This document shows, piece by piece, positions 1 through 5,543 of a DNA stretch of 6,882 nt; position 1 is the first letter of the stretch; each line of letters begins with the position of its first letter. The notes below the pieces were generated by a model. That model was given only the letters and a program-made list of their open reading frames with translations, made no database searches and was not told the origin of the DNA. Both the position numbers and the translations under genes were made by a program. The DNA comes from CAJBLF01 sp964495905 (GTDB taxonomy: Bacteria; Patescibacteriota; Gracilibacteria; Absconditabacterales; Absconditicoccaceae), in contig CAZBWN010000060.1 in assembly GCA_964495905.1 (NCBI GenBank), positions 1-6,882 of the forward strand, given 5' to 3'.

Positions 1-1
1 A

Positions 2-106
2 AAACAAGCTGAATGGTATAGCGAGTTTTATAAAGAACTAGACCTCTTTGGTGACTTTCTGGGTCAATGCCAGAAAGTTACTCTCCGAAGGAAAAAAAAT
101 ATATAA
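2..106 (+). CDS. Possible 3' end of an unidentified gene
   Basis: An open frame enters at the left edge and ends at TAA (104-106). It gives 34 residues beginning K-Q-A-E-W-Y-S-E-F-Y and ending in the basic tail R-R-K-K-N-I. The aromatic and acidic composition looks protein-like, but I recognise no family and the start lies outside the window. The frame runs through a 12-bp inverted repeat (51-81), so the last residues may be repeat-derived. It converges on the minus-strand gene ending at 170, with a palindromic repeat between them. Since 34 codons without TAA or TAG could occur by chance, support is weak. Confidence 0.35.
   Translation, partial: KQAEWYSEFYKELDLFGDFLGQCQKVTLRRKKNI
51..81. repeat. 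12-bp inverted repeat (hairpin)
   Basis: Bases 51-62 (GTGACTTTCTGG) pair with 70-81 (CCAGAAAGTTAC) around a 7-base loop, with one G-T wobble. There is no T-run after either arm, so it is not a typical terminator. It sits in the last codons of the possible partial gene. Confidence 0.7.
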
Positions 107-122
107 TTTAAAAATAAGATTT

Positions 123-156
123 AGATTGCTTCGTCATTACATTTCTCGCAATGACA
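123..156. repeat. GATTGCTTCG...CGCAATGAC palindromic repeat, copy A
   Basis: The copy begins AGATTGCTTCG and ends CTCGCAATGACA. The same end sequences recur at 1963-2058, where two copies face each other. ATTGC (125-129) can pair with GCAAT (148-152), and GTCATT (133-138) with AATGAC (150-155). It lies between two convergent gene ends, the usual place for such elements. Repeats of this general sequence are known as dispersed intergenic palindromes in many bacteria; their function is uncertain. Confidence 0.75.
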
Positions 157-169
157 ACAAAAAAAATAA

Positions 170-445
170 TTATTTTATACGTATCTCCACTATCCTCGTC
201 TTATACCCCACCTTCTCCAAAGCAAGATTCACCTCTTCTAATATCTGTTTTGTTTGCCTAAAAATCTGTATCTTGAGTGCCTGATCATCAGTTTTGAGAA
301 AAAATACATTGAATCTGACATATCATTCAAGGGTCGGTATCCCCAAAAACGATCTGACTGCATTCAACGCCAACGCCCCTACCATCTGGCTCCCCATATG
401 CCTGCTAGCAAGATTTTTTCTGATATATTCTTTGAGAAGTTTCAT
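170..445 (-). CDS. Small DUF721/DciA-like protein (tentative)
   Basis: Read with TGA as Gly (codon at 323-325), this is a 91-residue protein from ATG at 445-443 to TAA at 172-170; under the standard code it is cut after 40 residues. The N-terminal third is helical (M-K-L-L-K-E-Y-I-R-K, then M-V-G-A-L-A-L-N-A-V). Alternating hydrophobic strands follow, with A-L-K-I-Q-I-F near residues 57-63, then a helix I-L-E-E-V-N-L-A-L and a basic end R-I-V-E-I-R-I-K. This order resembles the short CPR form of DUF721/DciA, a family that helps load the replicative helicase DnaB, whose C-terminal helix commonly reads I-L-x-x-L-N and ends I-R-F-R. The match is by pattern only. The frame stays open upstream to about 504 without another ATG, so the N-terminus could be longer. 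No Shine-Dalgarno is visible. It is divergent from the pilin-like gene. Confidence 0.55.
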
Positions 446-466
446 GTCTCTAGGGTAATATCTCCG

Positions 467-495
467 TTTGCAAAATCAAGGAGAATTGATATAAA
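467..495 (+). promoter_or_regulatory. Candidate promoter for the pilin-like gene
   Basis: A -35-like TTTGCA (467-472), a 17-base spacer and a -10-like TATAAA (490-495) would give a leader of about 70 bases before the ATG at 575. The -10 overlaps the palindrome at 486-499, so the site could be controlled by a bound repressor. The -35 match is mediocre. Confidence 0.35.
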
Positions 496-514
496 TCAAC
501 TGTTATATTAACAG
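486..514. promoter_or_regulatory. Two adjacent palindromes in the divergent control region
   Basis: TTGAT-ATAA-ATCAA (486-499) is followed directly by CTGTTA-TAT-TAACAG (500-514). Both are perfect inverted repeats, and they lie between two divergent genes. A pair of operator-like sites is a reasonable reading, but no regulator is encoded in the window. Confidence 0.5.
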
Positions 515-541
515 CCACCATTAGTCTATCATTTGGCCATA

Positions 542-570
542 TTTAGTCCATTTTTTAGTCCCTTTAGTCA
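542..570 (+). repeat. Three TTTAGTC repeats before the pilin-like start
   Basis: TTTAGTCC occurs at 542-549 and 554-561, and TTTAGTCA at 563-570, with a related ATTAGTC near 520. The last copy ends 4 bases before the ATG at 575, where a ribosome-binding site would normally lie, and no Shine-Dalgarno is present. Confidence 0.55.
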
Positions 571-574
571 ATCC

Positions 575-1132
575 ATGAAAAAAATAATCAGTATTTTATT
601 ATTAATAGTATTTGTAAGTAGCAATTTTTCTTTTGCTCAAACAAATAATACAAGTGAAAATATAGGTACAGTAGGAGCAGTATGCCTACAAAATATGGAT
701 TGTGAAGATTGATTAGAATGTATTTTTCCCGCTGATACAGGAGGATGAACATGTGGTACTAAACCTACGACATCCAATCCCCCTACCTCAGTCATGGGAA
801 TCTCTTGTAACGAAGATCAACTCGTCAACGGACAATGTAAACTCAATATCTATGATACTCTAGGAATCAGGAAAAGCGTAAGAAACCAAGATGATGCAAC
901 ATCTGTAGGACTCTTCGTACAGGATATCGTACTTTCTGCGACATTCTTTATCGGAACACTAGTGACCGTAGCTCTTGTGGTATCAGGACTTATGTTTATC
1001 TTCGCATCAAGCTCAGGAAAAGATCCTGCTGATGCAAAAAAGGGAATCATGGGTTCACTACTAGGATTACTTATCGTAGTTTCCTCATACGTCATTATAA
1101 GACTCGTACAATACATCGCTAAGGGTTTTTAA
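575..1132 (+). CDS. Secreted Cys-rich pilin-like protein (T4SS pilin type, two TM helices)
   Basis: This is a 185-residue protein under code 25, with TGA at codons 46 (710-712) and 58 (746-748). A standard-code reading would start falsely at 794 and lose the signal peptide. Residues 1-21 form a signal peptide (M-K-K, hydrophobic core, S-F-A before Q22). Residues 30-88 carry six cysteines (37, 43, 49, 60, 78, 88), including D-C-x-x-G-L-x-C, which suggests three disulfides outside the cytoplasm. Two hydrophobic helices follow (about 118-144 and 158-180), joined by a polar turn S-G-K-D-P-A-D-A-K-K-G. This two-helix end matches the TrbC/VirB2-like 'T4SS pilin' proteins that are common in CPR genomes. 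Pilus, secretion or attachment roles are known for relatives; the role here is inferred. No other T4SS gene is in the window. trmD follows 96 bases downstream and could be co-transcribed. Confidence 0.75.
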
Positions 1133-1152
1133 CCCAACAATAACTAACAACT

Positions 1153-1212
1153 TTTATCGGCCGAAGGCCTTTTGTCGCGAAGCGTTTATCGCGAGTGAAA
1201 CGAGCATTTATC
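1153..1212. repeat. Short GC-rich modules separated by TTTATC
   Basis: TTTATC or TTTGTC occurs at 1153, 1171, 1185 and 1207. Between the copies lie GGCC-GAA-GGCC (1159-1169, a small hairpin followed by TTTT), a CGCGAAGCG module, and GCGAGTGAAACGAGC with a repeated CGAG. It fills the gap between the pilin-like gene and trmD. The first hairpin could be a weak terminator, but the 4-bp stem is short. The modular look is more like repeat debris than a regulatory element. Confidence 0.5.
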
Positions 1213-1228
1213 AATTGTTTATTTAGTT

Positions 1229-1963
1229 ATGCATATCCATATAGTTTCTATCTTCCCTGATATATTCAAGAGTTTCACCGAGACTTCACTTATCAAAAAA
1301 GCTCAAGAGAAAAAAATTCTGAGCTTCACTTTTATCAATCCAAGGATATTCTGCCCAGGCAGACATCAGCAAGTGGATGACACCATTTACGGAGGAGGAG
1401 CAGGATTGCTCATGAAAGCTCAACCAGCCATCGAGGCAGTAGAATCTATCATTCAAGCTAATGTCCCCCTTGATAAAGGGGGGAAACCAAAGGGGGGATT
1501 TGGAAAAAAATTCAAAATAATCTTACTCTCTCCCTCCAAAGAAGTCTTCACCCAAAAACTCGCCCACACCCTCAGCGAAGAAAAGAATCTGATTTTCGTC
1601 TGTACGAGATATGAAGGTATAGACTATCGTTTCGAGCAATACATGAAGAAAAAATATCCAAAACAATTCCAAAAAATTTCTATCGGACAATACATCACGC
1701 TCGGCGGTGAAATCCCAGCGATGGTGATGATCGAATCGATAAGCAGACTTATCCCAGGAGTGATCAAAGAGGAAGCAAGCCGGCAAGAAGAAAGCTATAG
1801 CGTAAAACAAGAGATGAATAACCTAGAATATCCGCAATACACCAAACCAGAAGTAGTCCTCGGTATGAAGATTCCAAAGATCCTCATCAGTGGTCATCAC
1901 GCTAATATCAAAGCACGAAGAGAGAAAAAGACAAAGACAATAAAGAGAAAGAAAAAGCAATAG
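1229..1963 (+). CDS. trmD: tRNA (guanine-37-N1)-methyltransferase TrmD
   Basis: TrmD transfers a methyl group from S-adenosylmethionine to N1 of G37, next to the anticodon, which prevents +1 frameshifts. Landmarks in the 244 residues are the N-terminal I-H-I-V-S-I-F-P, V-D-D-T-I-Y-G-G-G-A-G (49-59), L-L-S-P-S-K-E (99-105), R-Y-E-G-I-D (127-132), S-I-G-Q-Y-I-T-L-G-G-E-I-P-A (151-164), L-I-P-G-V (174-178), Y-P-Q-Y-T-K-P (201-207) and S-G-H-H-A-N-I (221-227). These form the SPOUT trefoil knot and the start of the C-terminal domain. Three things are odd. Residues 78-92 come from an inserted DNA repeat. The usual catalytic Asp (Asp169 in E. coli) appears as Glu188. The C-terminal domain is cut short and replaced by a lysine/arginine tail. 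No TGA codon is used, the stop is TAG, and no Shine-Dalgarno is visible. Confidence 0.97.
   Translation: MHIHIVSIFPDIFKSFTETSLIKKAQEKKILSFTFINPRIFCPGRHQQVDDTIYGGGAGLLMKAQPAIEAVESIIQANVPLDKGGKPKGGFGKKFKIILLSPSKEVFTQKLAHTLSEEKNLIFVCTRYEGIDYRFEQYMKKKYPKQFQKISIGQYITLGGEIPAMVMIESISRLIPGVIKEEASRQEESYSVKQEMNNLEYPQYTKPEVVLGMKIPKILISGHHANIKARREKKTKTIKRKKKQ
1460..1502 (+). repeat. CCCCCTT/AAGGGGG repeat inserted in trmD
   Basis: This is a GC-rich element (AATGTCCCCCTTGATAAAGG, then GGGGAAACC and AAAGGGGGGATTT) inside trmD. It closely resembles 2516-2552. It is read in frame as N-V-P-L-D-K-G-G-K-P-K-G-G-F. CCCCCTT (1464-1470) can pair with the AAAGGGGGG segments. Related intergenic repeats, whose spurious translations read like N-P-P-L-x-K-G-G, are widespread in bacteria. 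Confidence 0.8.
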
Positions 1964-2058
1964 TCATTGCGAGGAATGAAATGACAGCCAGCCCCGCACC
2001 TGCGGGGAAGCAATCTAGGATATAAAATGGATTGCTTCGCTAAAACGCTCGCAATGAC
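1963..2058. repeat. Large inverted repeat (GTCATTGCGAG...CTCGCAATGAC), two facing copies of the 123-156 family
   Basis: An 11-bp perfect outer stem pairs 1963-1973 with 2048-2058. An 8-bp inner stem AAGCAATC/GATTGCTT pairs 2008-2015 with 2030-2037. A side hairpin CCCCGCA/TGCGGGG lies at 1992-2007. It starts on the last base of the trmD stop and contains two in-frame ATGs (2027, 2054) of the next gene. As RNA it could fold into a cruciform that protects or ends the trmD message, but no T-run follows it. Confidence 0.85.
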
Positions 2059-3235
2059 AAAAAAATTTAATTTTGTTTACTCAGCAATGCTCGGACTGCT
2101 TTATTTCTGAAGACTAGAAAAAGAAAAATGATTCGATGGTATCATCGAAATGATTTTGAAGTTTGAAGAGAATAGTCAAGAACTACCATTTCAAATATTT
2201 ATCTTCTGAGAAGGAAGTGGAGAAACAAAAATACAGGAACTCGCAAGTAAACATAAACAGATCCATTTTTTCTGACGACAAAACCTAACGACTATAAAAA
2301 GATATATAGAAAACTGCAATTACTGCCTCATGCCATCAGAATGTCTGGAATCATTCTGACTCTCAGCATTGAATGCAATAAAGCGATGACTCCCCGTCAT
2401 CTGATATGCGAGATGAGGACTCAAAGATTTCATCAGCAACGAACTCGATCTTACACATCAGCATGGCACCACAACCTGAGAAAAATTATATAACACAATA
2501 AAAAACTTAAGTACAAATGTCTCCCTTGAGAAAGGGAGGTTAGGAGGGATTTATTCGCTCATAAACAATTATTCCAAGGATTCTCGAATCCTTCGTTTCC
2601 ACGCGCTCGCAGGAAAATCAGTCAAAAAAATAATCATAGTGTCGGATTTTATCAATAAGATCGGTGGAATAGAGACATATATCAATGATGTAAAAACATT
2701 ACTGGAACAGCATGGATACGAAGTGGAATTGTGCGGATGAAAACTGCCTTCAGGCATTATAGGAAAACTAGCAAGATATCTATGAATCATCACAGGATTA
2801 GGAAATTTTCGGGAAGCAATCAAGCTGAACCGCAAGATAAAGAAAATGAAACCGGATCTCATCCGATACAACAGCGTCATGAGATATCTCGGTCGAGCAC
2901 CGATACGAATAAGCAAACACACCTCAGCAAAAAAATGGATGATGTTCCATGACTTGGGATATTTCTATCCTTTTCCGAGTCAATTGACCAGTGAACATCA
3001 GATCAAAACACCGTTCACCCTGAAGCATTTCCTCGCTTCATATCAGACAAACAACCCATTGAAAAAATTGGCGATCACTGGAAAATATTTTTCGCTTCTC
3101 CTCATAAAAAAACAATTAGAAAAAAGGATGGATACGTTCCTAGTACCTTCTGACTTTATGAAAGATATTGTACACAAGTCCTATCATATCGACAATGAAA
3201 AAATCGTAACATTTCCACATTTCATACAAGATTAA
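2054..3235 (+). CDS. GT-B glycosyltransferase (GT4-like) with its two halves in reversed order
   Basis: The frame gives 393 residues under code 25 with eleven TGA codons (nine in the first half), ending at TAA. Residues 13-150 look like the donor-sugar-binding C-terminal half of a GT4 enzyme: L-L-Y-F-G-R-L-E-K-E-K-G (15-26), I-F-G-E-G-S-G, and P-S-E-C-L-E-S-F-G-L-S-A-L-N (94-107) followed by R-G-L-P-V-I-G-Y-A-R-G-G. The E-x7-E position reads E99-x7-N107. Residues 190-393 look like the acceptor-binding N-terminal half: K-K-I-I-I-V-S-D-F (191-199), G-G-I-E-T-Y (204-209), F-H-D-L-G-Y-F (from 298) and L-V-P-S-D-F-M (363-369), ending where a linker to the donor half would normally begin. There is no ATG at the internal junction, so this is one fused frame. 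It could be a circular permutation, a fusion of pieces of two neighbouring genes, or a decaying remnant. ATGs at 2027, 2054 and 2087 are all in frame; 2054 is a compromise choice. It would act on cell-surface glycans if active (inference). Confidence 0.8.
2516..2552 (+). repeat. CTCCCTT/AAGGGAG repeat inside the glycosyltransferase gene
   Basis: This 37-bp element (AATGTCTCCCTTGAGAAAGG, then GAGG and GGAGGGATTT) is a sister of 1460-1502. CTCCCTT (2521-2527) pairs with AAGGGAG (2532-2538). It is read in frame as N-V-S-L-E-K-G-R-L-G-G-I and lies between the two glycosyltransferase halves. Confidence 0.8.
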
Positions 3236-3244
3236 GAATAAAGA

Positions 3245-3272
3245 TTGACATTCAAGAGAATATACATATGAT
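3245..3272 (+). promoter_or_regulatory. Promoter of the 3308-4171 two-gene unit
   Basis: A consensus -35 TTGACA (3245-3250), a 16-base spacer and a -10 TATGAT (3267-3272) begin ten bases after the glycosyltransferase stop. The predicted start near 3279 gives a short A-rich leader of about 30 bases before the ATG at 3308. The spacing matches the promoter at 5805-5832. Confidence 0.75.
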
Positions 3273-3307
3273 GACACATCAAACAAAACAAACAAAACCA
3301 AAAAATT

Positions 3308-3841
3308 ATGAGACAAGGAAAAAAAATAGACAAAAAAGCAACAATCAAAAAGATATTGGATTGGGGCAACGAAAGTATTGGACGCAGTATCAATGTGGAT
3401 AAATTCAATGCATCCATGCAAAAACCGGATTGGGAAAAAACACTAAAAGAATTAGCCAAAGGATGCCAGGTAGAGATCGTATACCAGCAGACATTGGAAG
3501 AACTTAATCCCAAACCAGGACAATGGTACACAGCATGGACCAAGAACACTGATAAAATGTTTAATGCTGATGAAACAATTAATGTAGTAGTATTCATCAG
3601 TGAAACTAAAAAAACAGCACAGTTAGGTTCATCACATTTGATGGATACCTCAATGCTCTATGAGCCAAAATTAGTGACACCTGATGAAGCAAAAGAACAT
3701 CTTGAGAAGGACTTAGAAACAATGGCATTAGCAGCTGCTAATGAAAAAGACTACAAAAAAGGCATGGCTACGTTGTTTCATAAATTTATGAAACAATTCT
3801 ATGAAAAACATTTTTCATTAGAAAAAGTTAATAACAAGTAA
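3308..3841 (+). CDS. Hypothetical protein, 177 residues
   Basis: I do not recognise the family. The protein is soluble-looking and Lys/Glu-rich, with no signal peptide or membrane segment. It has a charged N-terminal part (1-50), a central block that looks like alternating strands (C-Q-V-E-I-V-Y near 53-59, G-Q-W-Y-T-A-W-T near 71-78, then I-N-V-V-V-F-I-S), and a helical C-terminal third from about residue 125. The only two cysteine-free, tryptophan-rich stretches flank the P-G-Q-W-Y turn. All seven glycines use GGN and none uses TGA. It follows a strong promoter, has no Shine-Dalgarno, ends at TAA, and is 18 bases upstream of its partner gene, which suggests a two-gene operon with linked function. 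Confidence 0.8.
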   Translation: MRQGKKIDKKATIKKILDWGNESIGRSINVDKFNASMQKPDWEKTLKELAKGCQVEIVYQQTLEELNPKPGQWYTAWTKNTDKMFNADETINVVVFISETKKTAQLGSSHLMDTSMLYEPKLVTPDEAKEHLEKDLETMALAAANEKDYKKGMATLFHKFMKQFYEKHFSLEKVNNK

Positions 3842-3846
3842 ACAAA

Positions 3847-3853
3847 AAGGAGG
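3847..3853 (+). promoter_or_regulatory. Strong Shine-Dalgarno site (AAGGAGG)
   Basis: AAGGAGG lies 6 bases before the ATG at 3860 and fixes that start. It is the only clear Shine-Dalgarno in the window; the other gene starts lack one. It fits an internal gene of an operon whose ribosomes must start anew. Confidence 0.9.
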
Positions 3854-3859
3854 AAAAAA

Positions 3860-4171
3860 ATGGAATTACAAAAAATTTTTTGGAAAAATGGGGAATTCAG
3901 AAATAAAAAAAACAATCAGGTGATAGTCATACCCATTGGAACTGCTAAAATATTTAAAAGCCTTGATCGAATGGAAATTCATCCGATGGTCAACCCAGAA
4001 CCTGAATACACAGCAGTAGAAGAAGCATTAAAAAAATACGCAAAAGAAGATGAAAGTTATCTTCAAGTAAATGCGTATATGTTAGGGGAAGCGATGGAAA
4101 TAAGAAACGAATACTGGTACCACATCTCAGTAACGTTCTACAAGATAGAATTTCATTGATTTATCAAGTAA
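3860..4171 (+). CDS. Hypothetical protein, 103 residues under code 25
   Basis: I recognise no family. The protein is soluble, with an N-terminal strand pair (F-W-K-N-G-E-F-R and V-I-V-I-P-I-G-T-A-K-I-F near 22-33), a helical middle (V-E-E-A-L-K-K-Y-A near 53-61) and strand-rich aromatic C-terminal residues (Y-W-Y-H-I-S-V-T-F-Y-K-I-E-F). With the standard code it would stop at TGA (4157-4159). With UGA as Gly it adds G-F-I-K and stops at TAA (4169-4171), which I prefer given the rest of the window. It is the second gene of the unit starting at 3308 and is followed within 20 bases by a terminator. Confidence 0.8.
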
Positions 4172-4189
4172 GATATCATCACTTATATT

Positions 4190-4218
4190 GTCCAGAGTTT
4201 TCTCTGGGCATTTTTTTT
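4190..4218 (+). terminator. Rho-independent terminator of the hypothetical gene pair
   Basis: CCAGAG (4192-4197), a TTTT loop and CTCTGG (4202-4207), extended by a T-G and a G-C pair, are followed by TTTTTTTT (4211-4218). It lies 18 bases after the TAA of the upstream gene. Confidence 0.88.
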
Positions 4219-4240
4219 ATTTATATTTATTTAGCAAAAG

Positions 4241-4296
4241 CCTGGCCATAAATGACCAGGTTGAGCAACCCCATCCTTTAGGGTGGGGTATTTTTT
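4241..4296 (+). terminator. Second hairpin pair with T-run between convergent genes
   Basis: CCTGG (4241-4245) pairs with CCAGG (4256-4260). A stronger stem ACCCCATCC/GGGTGGGGT follows (4268-4276 with 4281-4289, loop TTTA), and then TTTTTT (4291-4296). The T-run points to plus-strand transcripts, as a backup to the terminator at 4190. For the minus-strand nuclease gene ending at 4317 the same stem could pause polymerase, but it has no T-run on that side. Confidence 0.65.
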
Positions 4297-4316
4297 ATAT
4301 TTTCATACAGGAATAA

Positions 4317-5306
4317 TTACTCAAACGCTTTCAATTTTTCACAAACATATCTAAACGTACAAATCGCGCATTTCTTCTCACTCTTAGTTCTTGGAAAATG
4401 ACTTGGAGTCAAAGGCTGGTTTTTGATGATATCGCTATCTACGAGAAATTGTTTTTGGAACTCTACATCCTCTTCCAATTTTTTGATGATACCGTCAATA
4501 TCAGCTTTTTCTATCTTGCCACCTACTTGATGCAAGCTCGGAAGATAGATTTCATATACTTCTATATCTGCGTTCTCGATATTGATATTGGATTTCAAGA
4601 TAAGTTTCAATGCGTAGATTTTGAGCTGTTCAGAAACACCGTCAGTATCCATTTTTTCTTGTCCTGTTTTTCGATCTAGGATAAGATATTTGTTATCAGA
4701 AAAGACGACACCAAAGTCGGGAGCTGCCATCACATTCACCTGTTTCAATGTAGGGAGTGAGGAAAGATTCAATTTCATACCCTCAAAATCCTTTTCTCTT
4801 GGACTTTCTACATAGACAGATTTCGTGTTTTTGAAATAATGCTGCACTTTTTCATTTCGATCGCTTTCCATGAAGACATTCAAGTTATTAAGCACTTTTT
4901 GGATAGATTCTTCAAGTTTATGATCTATATTTTCTCCATAATAATGTTCTGAAAGTCCGAATTTATGCTCTCTATCGTAGGACGTATAATCTCTCGCTTT
5001 GGATAATGCAAACTCTGTTTTCATCTCATCTACCACACGATCTTTGATCTTTTGGATAGCCTCTGCATCAAGTTCTCACTTTTTCAAAGCCCTCAGATAA
5101 TCAGACAACAGATGATGTGTCTTTTCACCTACTCGCATATCCGTGCTTTTAAGATTTTTGAGCAGAAGCGCAGTAAGCCAGATATCCTGGTTGATACCTC
5201 TCAATGCATGAGGATAATAATTCAGATAGTATTTCTTGTTACAGTATTCTAGCACCGTAATCCTCGTAGTAGACCATGTCAATGTGTGATTGTAATTATT
5301 CGCCAT
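4317..5306 (-). CDS. PD-(D/E)XK nuclease with Fe-S cysteine cluster (RecB/Cas4-type fold)
   Basis: Two standard-code pieces join through a TGA at codon 77 (5076-5078) into one 329-residue protein ending at TAA. The N-terminus has W-S-T-T-R-I-T-V-L-E-Y-C-N-K-K-Y-Y (11-27), the family's first helix with Cys22, then G60-x3-H64. The catalytic core shows P-D-F (D197), L-D-R-K-T-G with D211 and K213, and Q227-x3-Y231. The C-terminus has C313-x2-C316-x5-C322. One N-terminal plus three C-terminal cysteines is the 4Fe-4S arrangement of AddB, Cas4 and related RecB-family exonucleases. A DNA-end-processing role is inferred; no helicase, cas gene or CRISPR array is in the window, so a Cas4 name is not justified. 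No Shine-Dalgarno is visible. The duplicated repeat element lies just upstream. Confidence 0.87.
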
Positions 5307-5337
5307 TTTTTATGATAAGAGAATAAAAAAAGCTGAA

Positions 5338-5395
5338 TTAATTTTGTTTTTCTATCCCGCTTTGCGGGACTAAATTCTAAATTTTAAATTCTAAA
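5338..5395. repeat. Composite repeat element, copy 1
   Basis: A T-rich head TTAATTTTGTTTTTCT (5338-5353) precedes a hairpin TCCCGC-TTT-GCGGGA (5355-5369) and a 7-base tandem array TAAATTC/TAAATTT/TAAATTC/TAAATT from 5371. It sits in the leader or promoter region of the nuclease gene and directly abuts copy 2. Confidence 0.75.
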
Positions 5396-5456
5396 TTAAT
5401 TTGTTTTTTCTAAATTGAACCCCGCAATGCGGGGCTAACTTCTAACTTCTAAATTT
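5396..5456. repeat. Composite repeat element, copy 2
   Basis: It has the same order as the preceding element: TTAATTTGTTTTTTCT (5396-5411), hairpin CCCCGC-AAT-GCGGGG (5420-5434), then CTAACTT twice and CTAAATT (5435-5455), again with a 7-base period. The hairpin resembles the one at 1992-2007. The rest of the gap to 5543 holds only the terminator at 5492-5521. Confidence 0.75.
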
Positions 5457-5491
5457 CCTTATACTCATCCTCGACCCTTTTTCAATCCAAC

Positions 5492-5521
5492 AAAAAAAGC
5501 CGGTATGAAAACACACACGGC
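5492..5521 (-). terminator. Terminator of the small membrane protein gene
   Basis: On the minus strand, GCCG (5521-5518) pairs with CGGC (5502-5499). The stem continues with a bulge and a mismatch (5516-5512 with 5503-5507), and seven T follow (5498-5492). It lies 22 bases beyond the TAG at 5544. Confidence 0.7.
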
Positions 5522-5543
5522 CAAAGTAATAAATCATAATTAG

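Noticed and set aside
48..511. Plus-strand frames 48-284 and 254-511
   Set aside because: They cross the palindromic repeat and run opposite a minus-strand frame that makes a coherent small protein once TGA is read as Gly.
575..1132. Code 4 (UGA as Trp) as in Mycoplasma
   Set aside because: TGA falls at glycine positions of conserved motifs in RNase J and the glycosyltransferase, and TGG already serves for Trp.
2569..2922. Minus-strand open frame opposite the glycosyltransferase gene (also 850-1116, 1523-1810, 3140-3421 and 3232-3597)
   Set aside because: Each lies opposite a well-supported plus-strand gene, has no recognisable motifs, and is best explained as a shadow frame.
4241..4296. 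tRNA or riboswitch between the convergent genes
   Set aside because: The hairpins do not form a cloverleaf or any aptamer I recognise; the last stem ends in a T-run as a terminator does.
4317..5306. Reading the nuclease as two genes, or as a frameshifted pseudogene
   Set aside because: The pieces are in the same frame and separated only by one TGA, which is a sense codon here; motifs from both pieces are needed for one Fe-S nuclease.
4317..5306. Naming the nuclease Cas4 and proposing a CRISPR locus
   Set aside because: No cas genes or repeat-spacer array are present; the 1+3 cysteine pattern is shared with other RecB-family nucleases.
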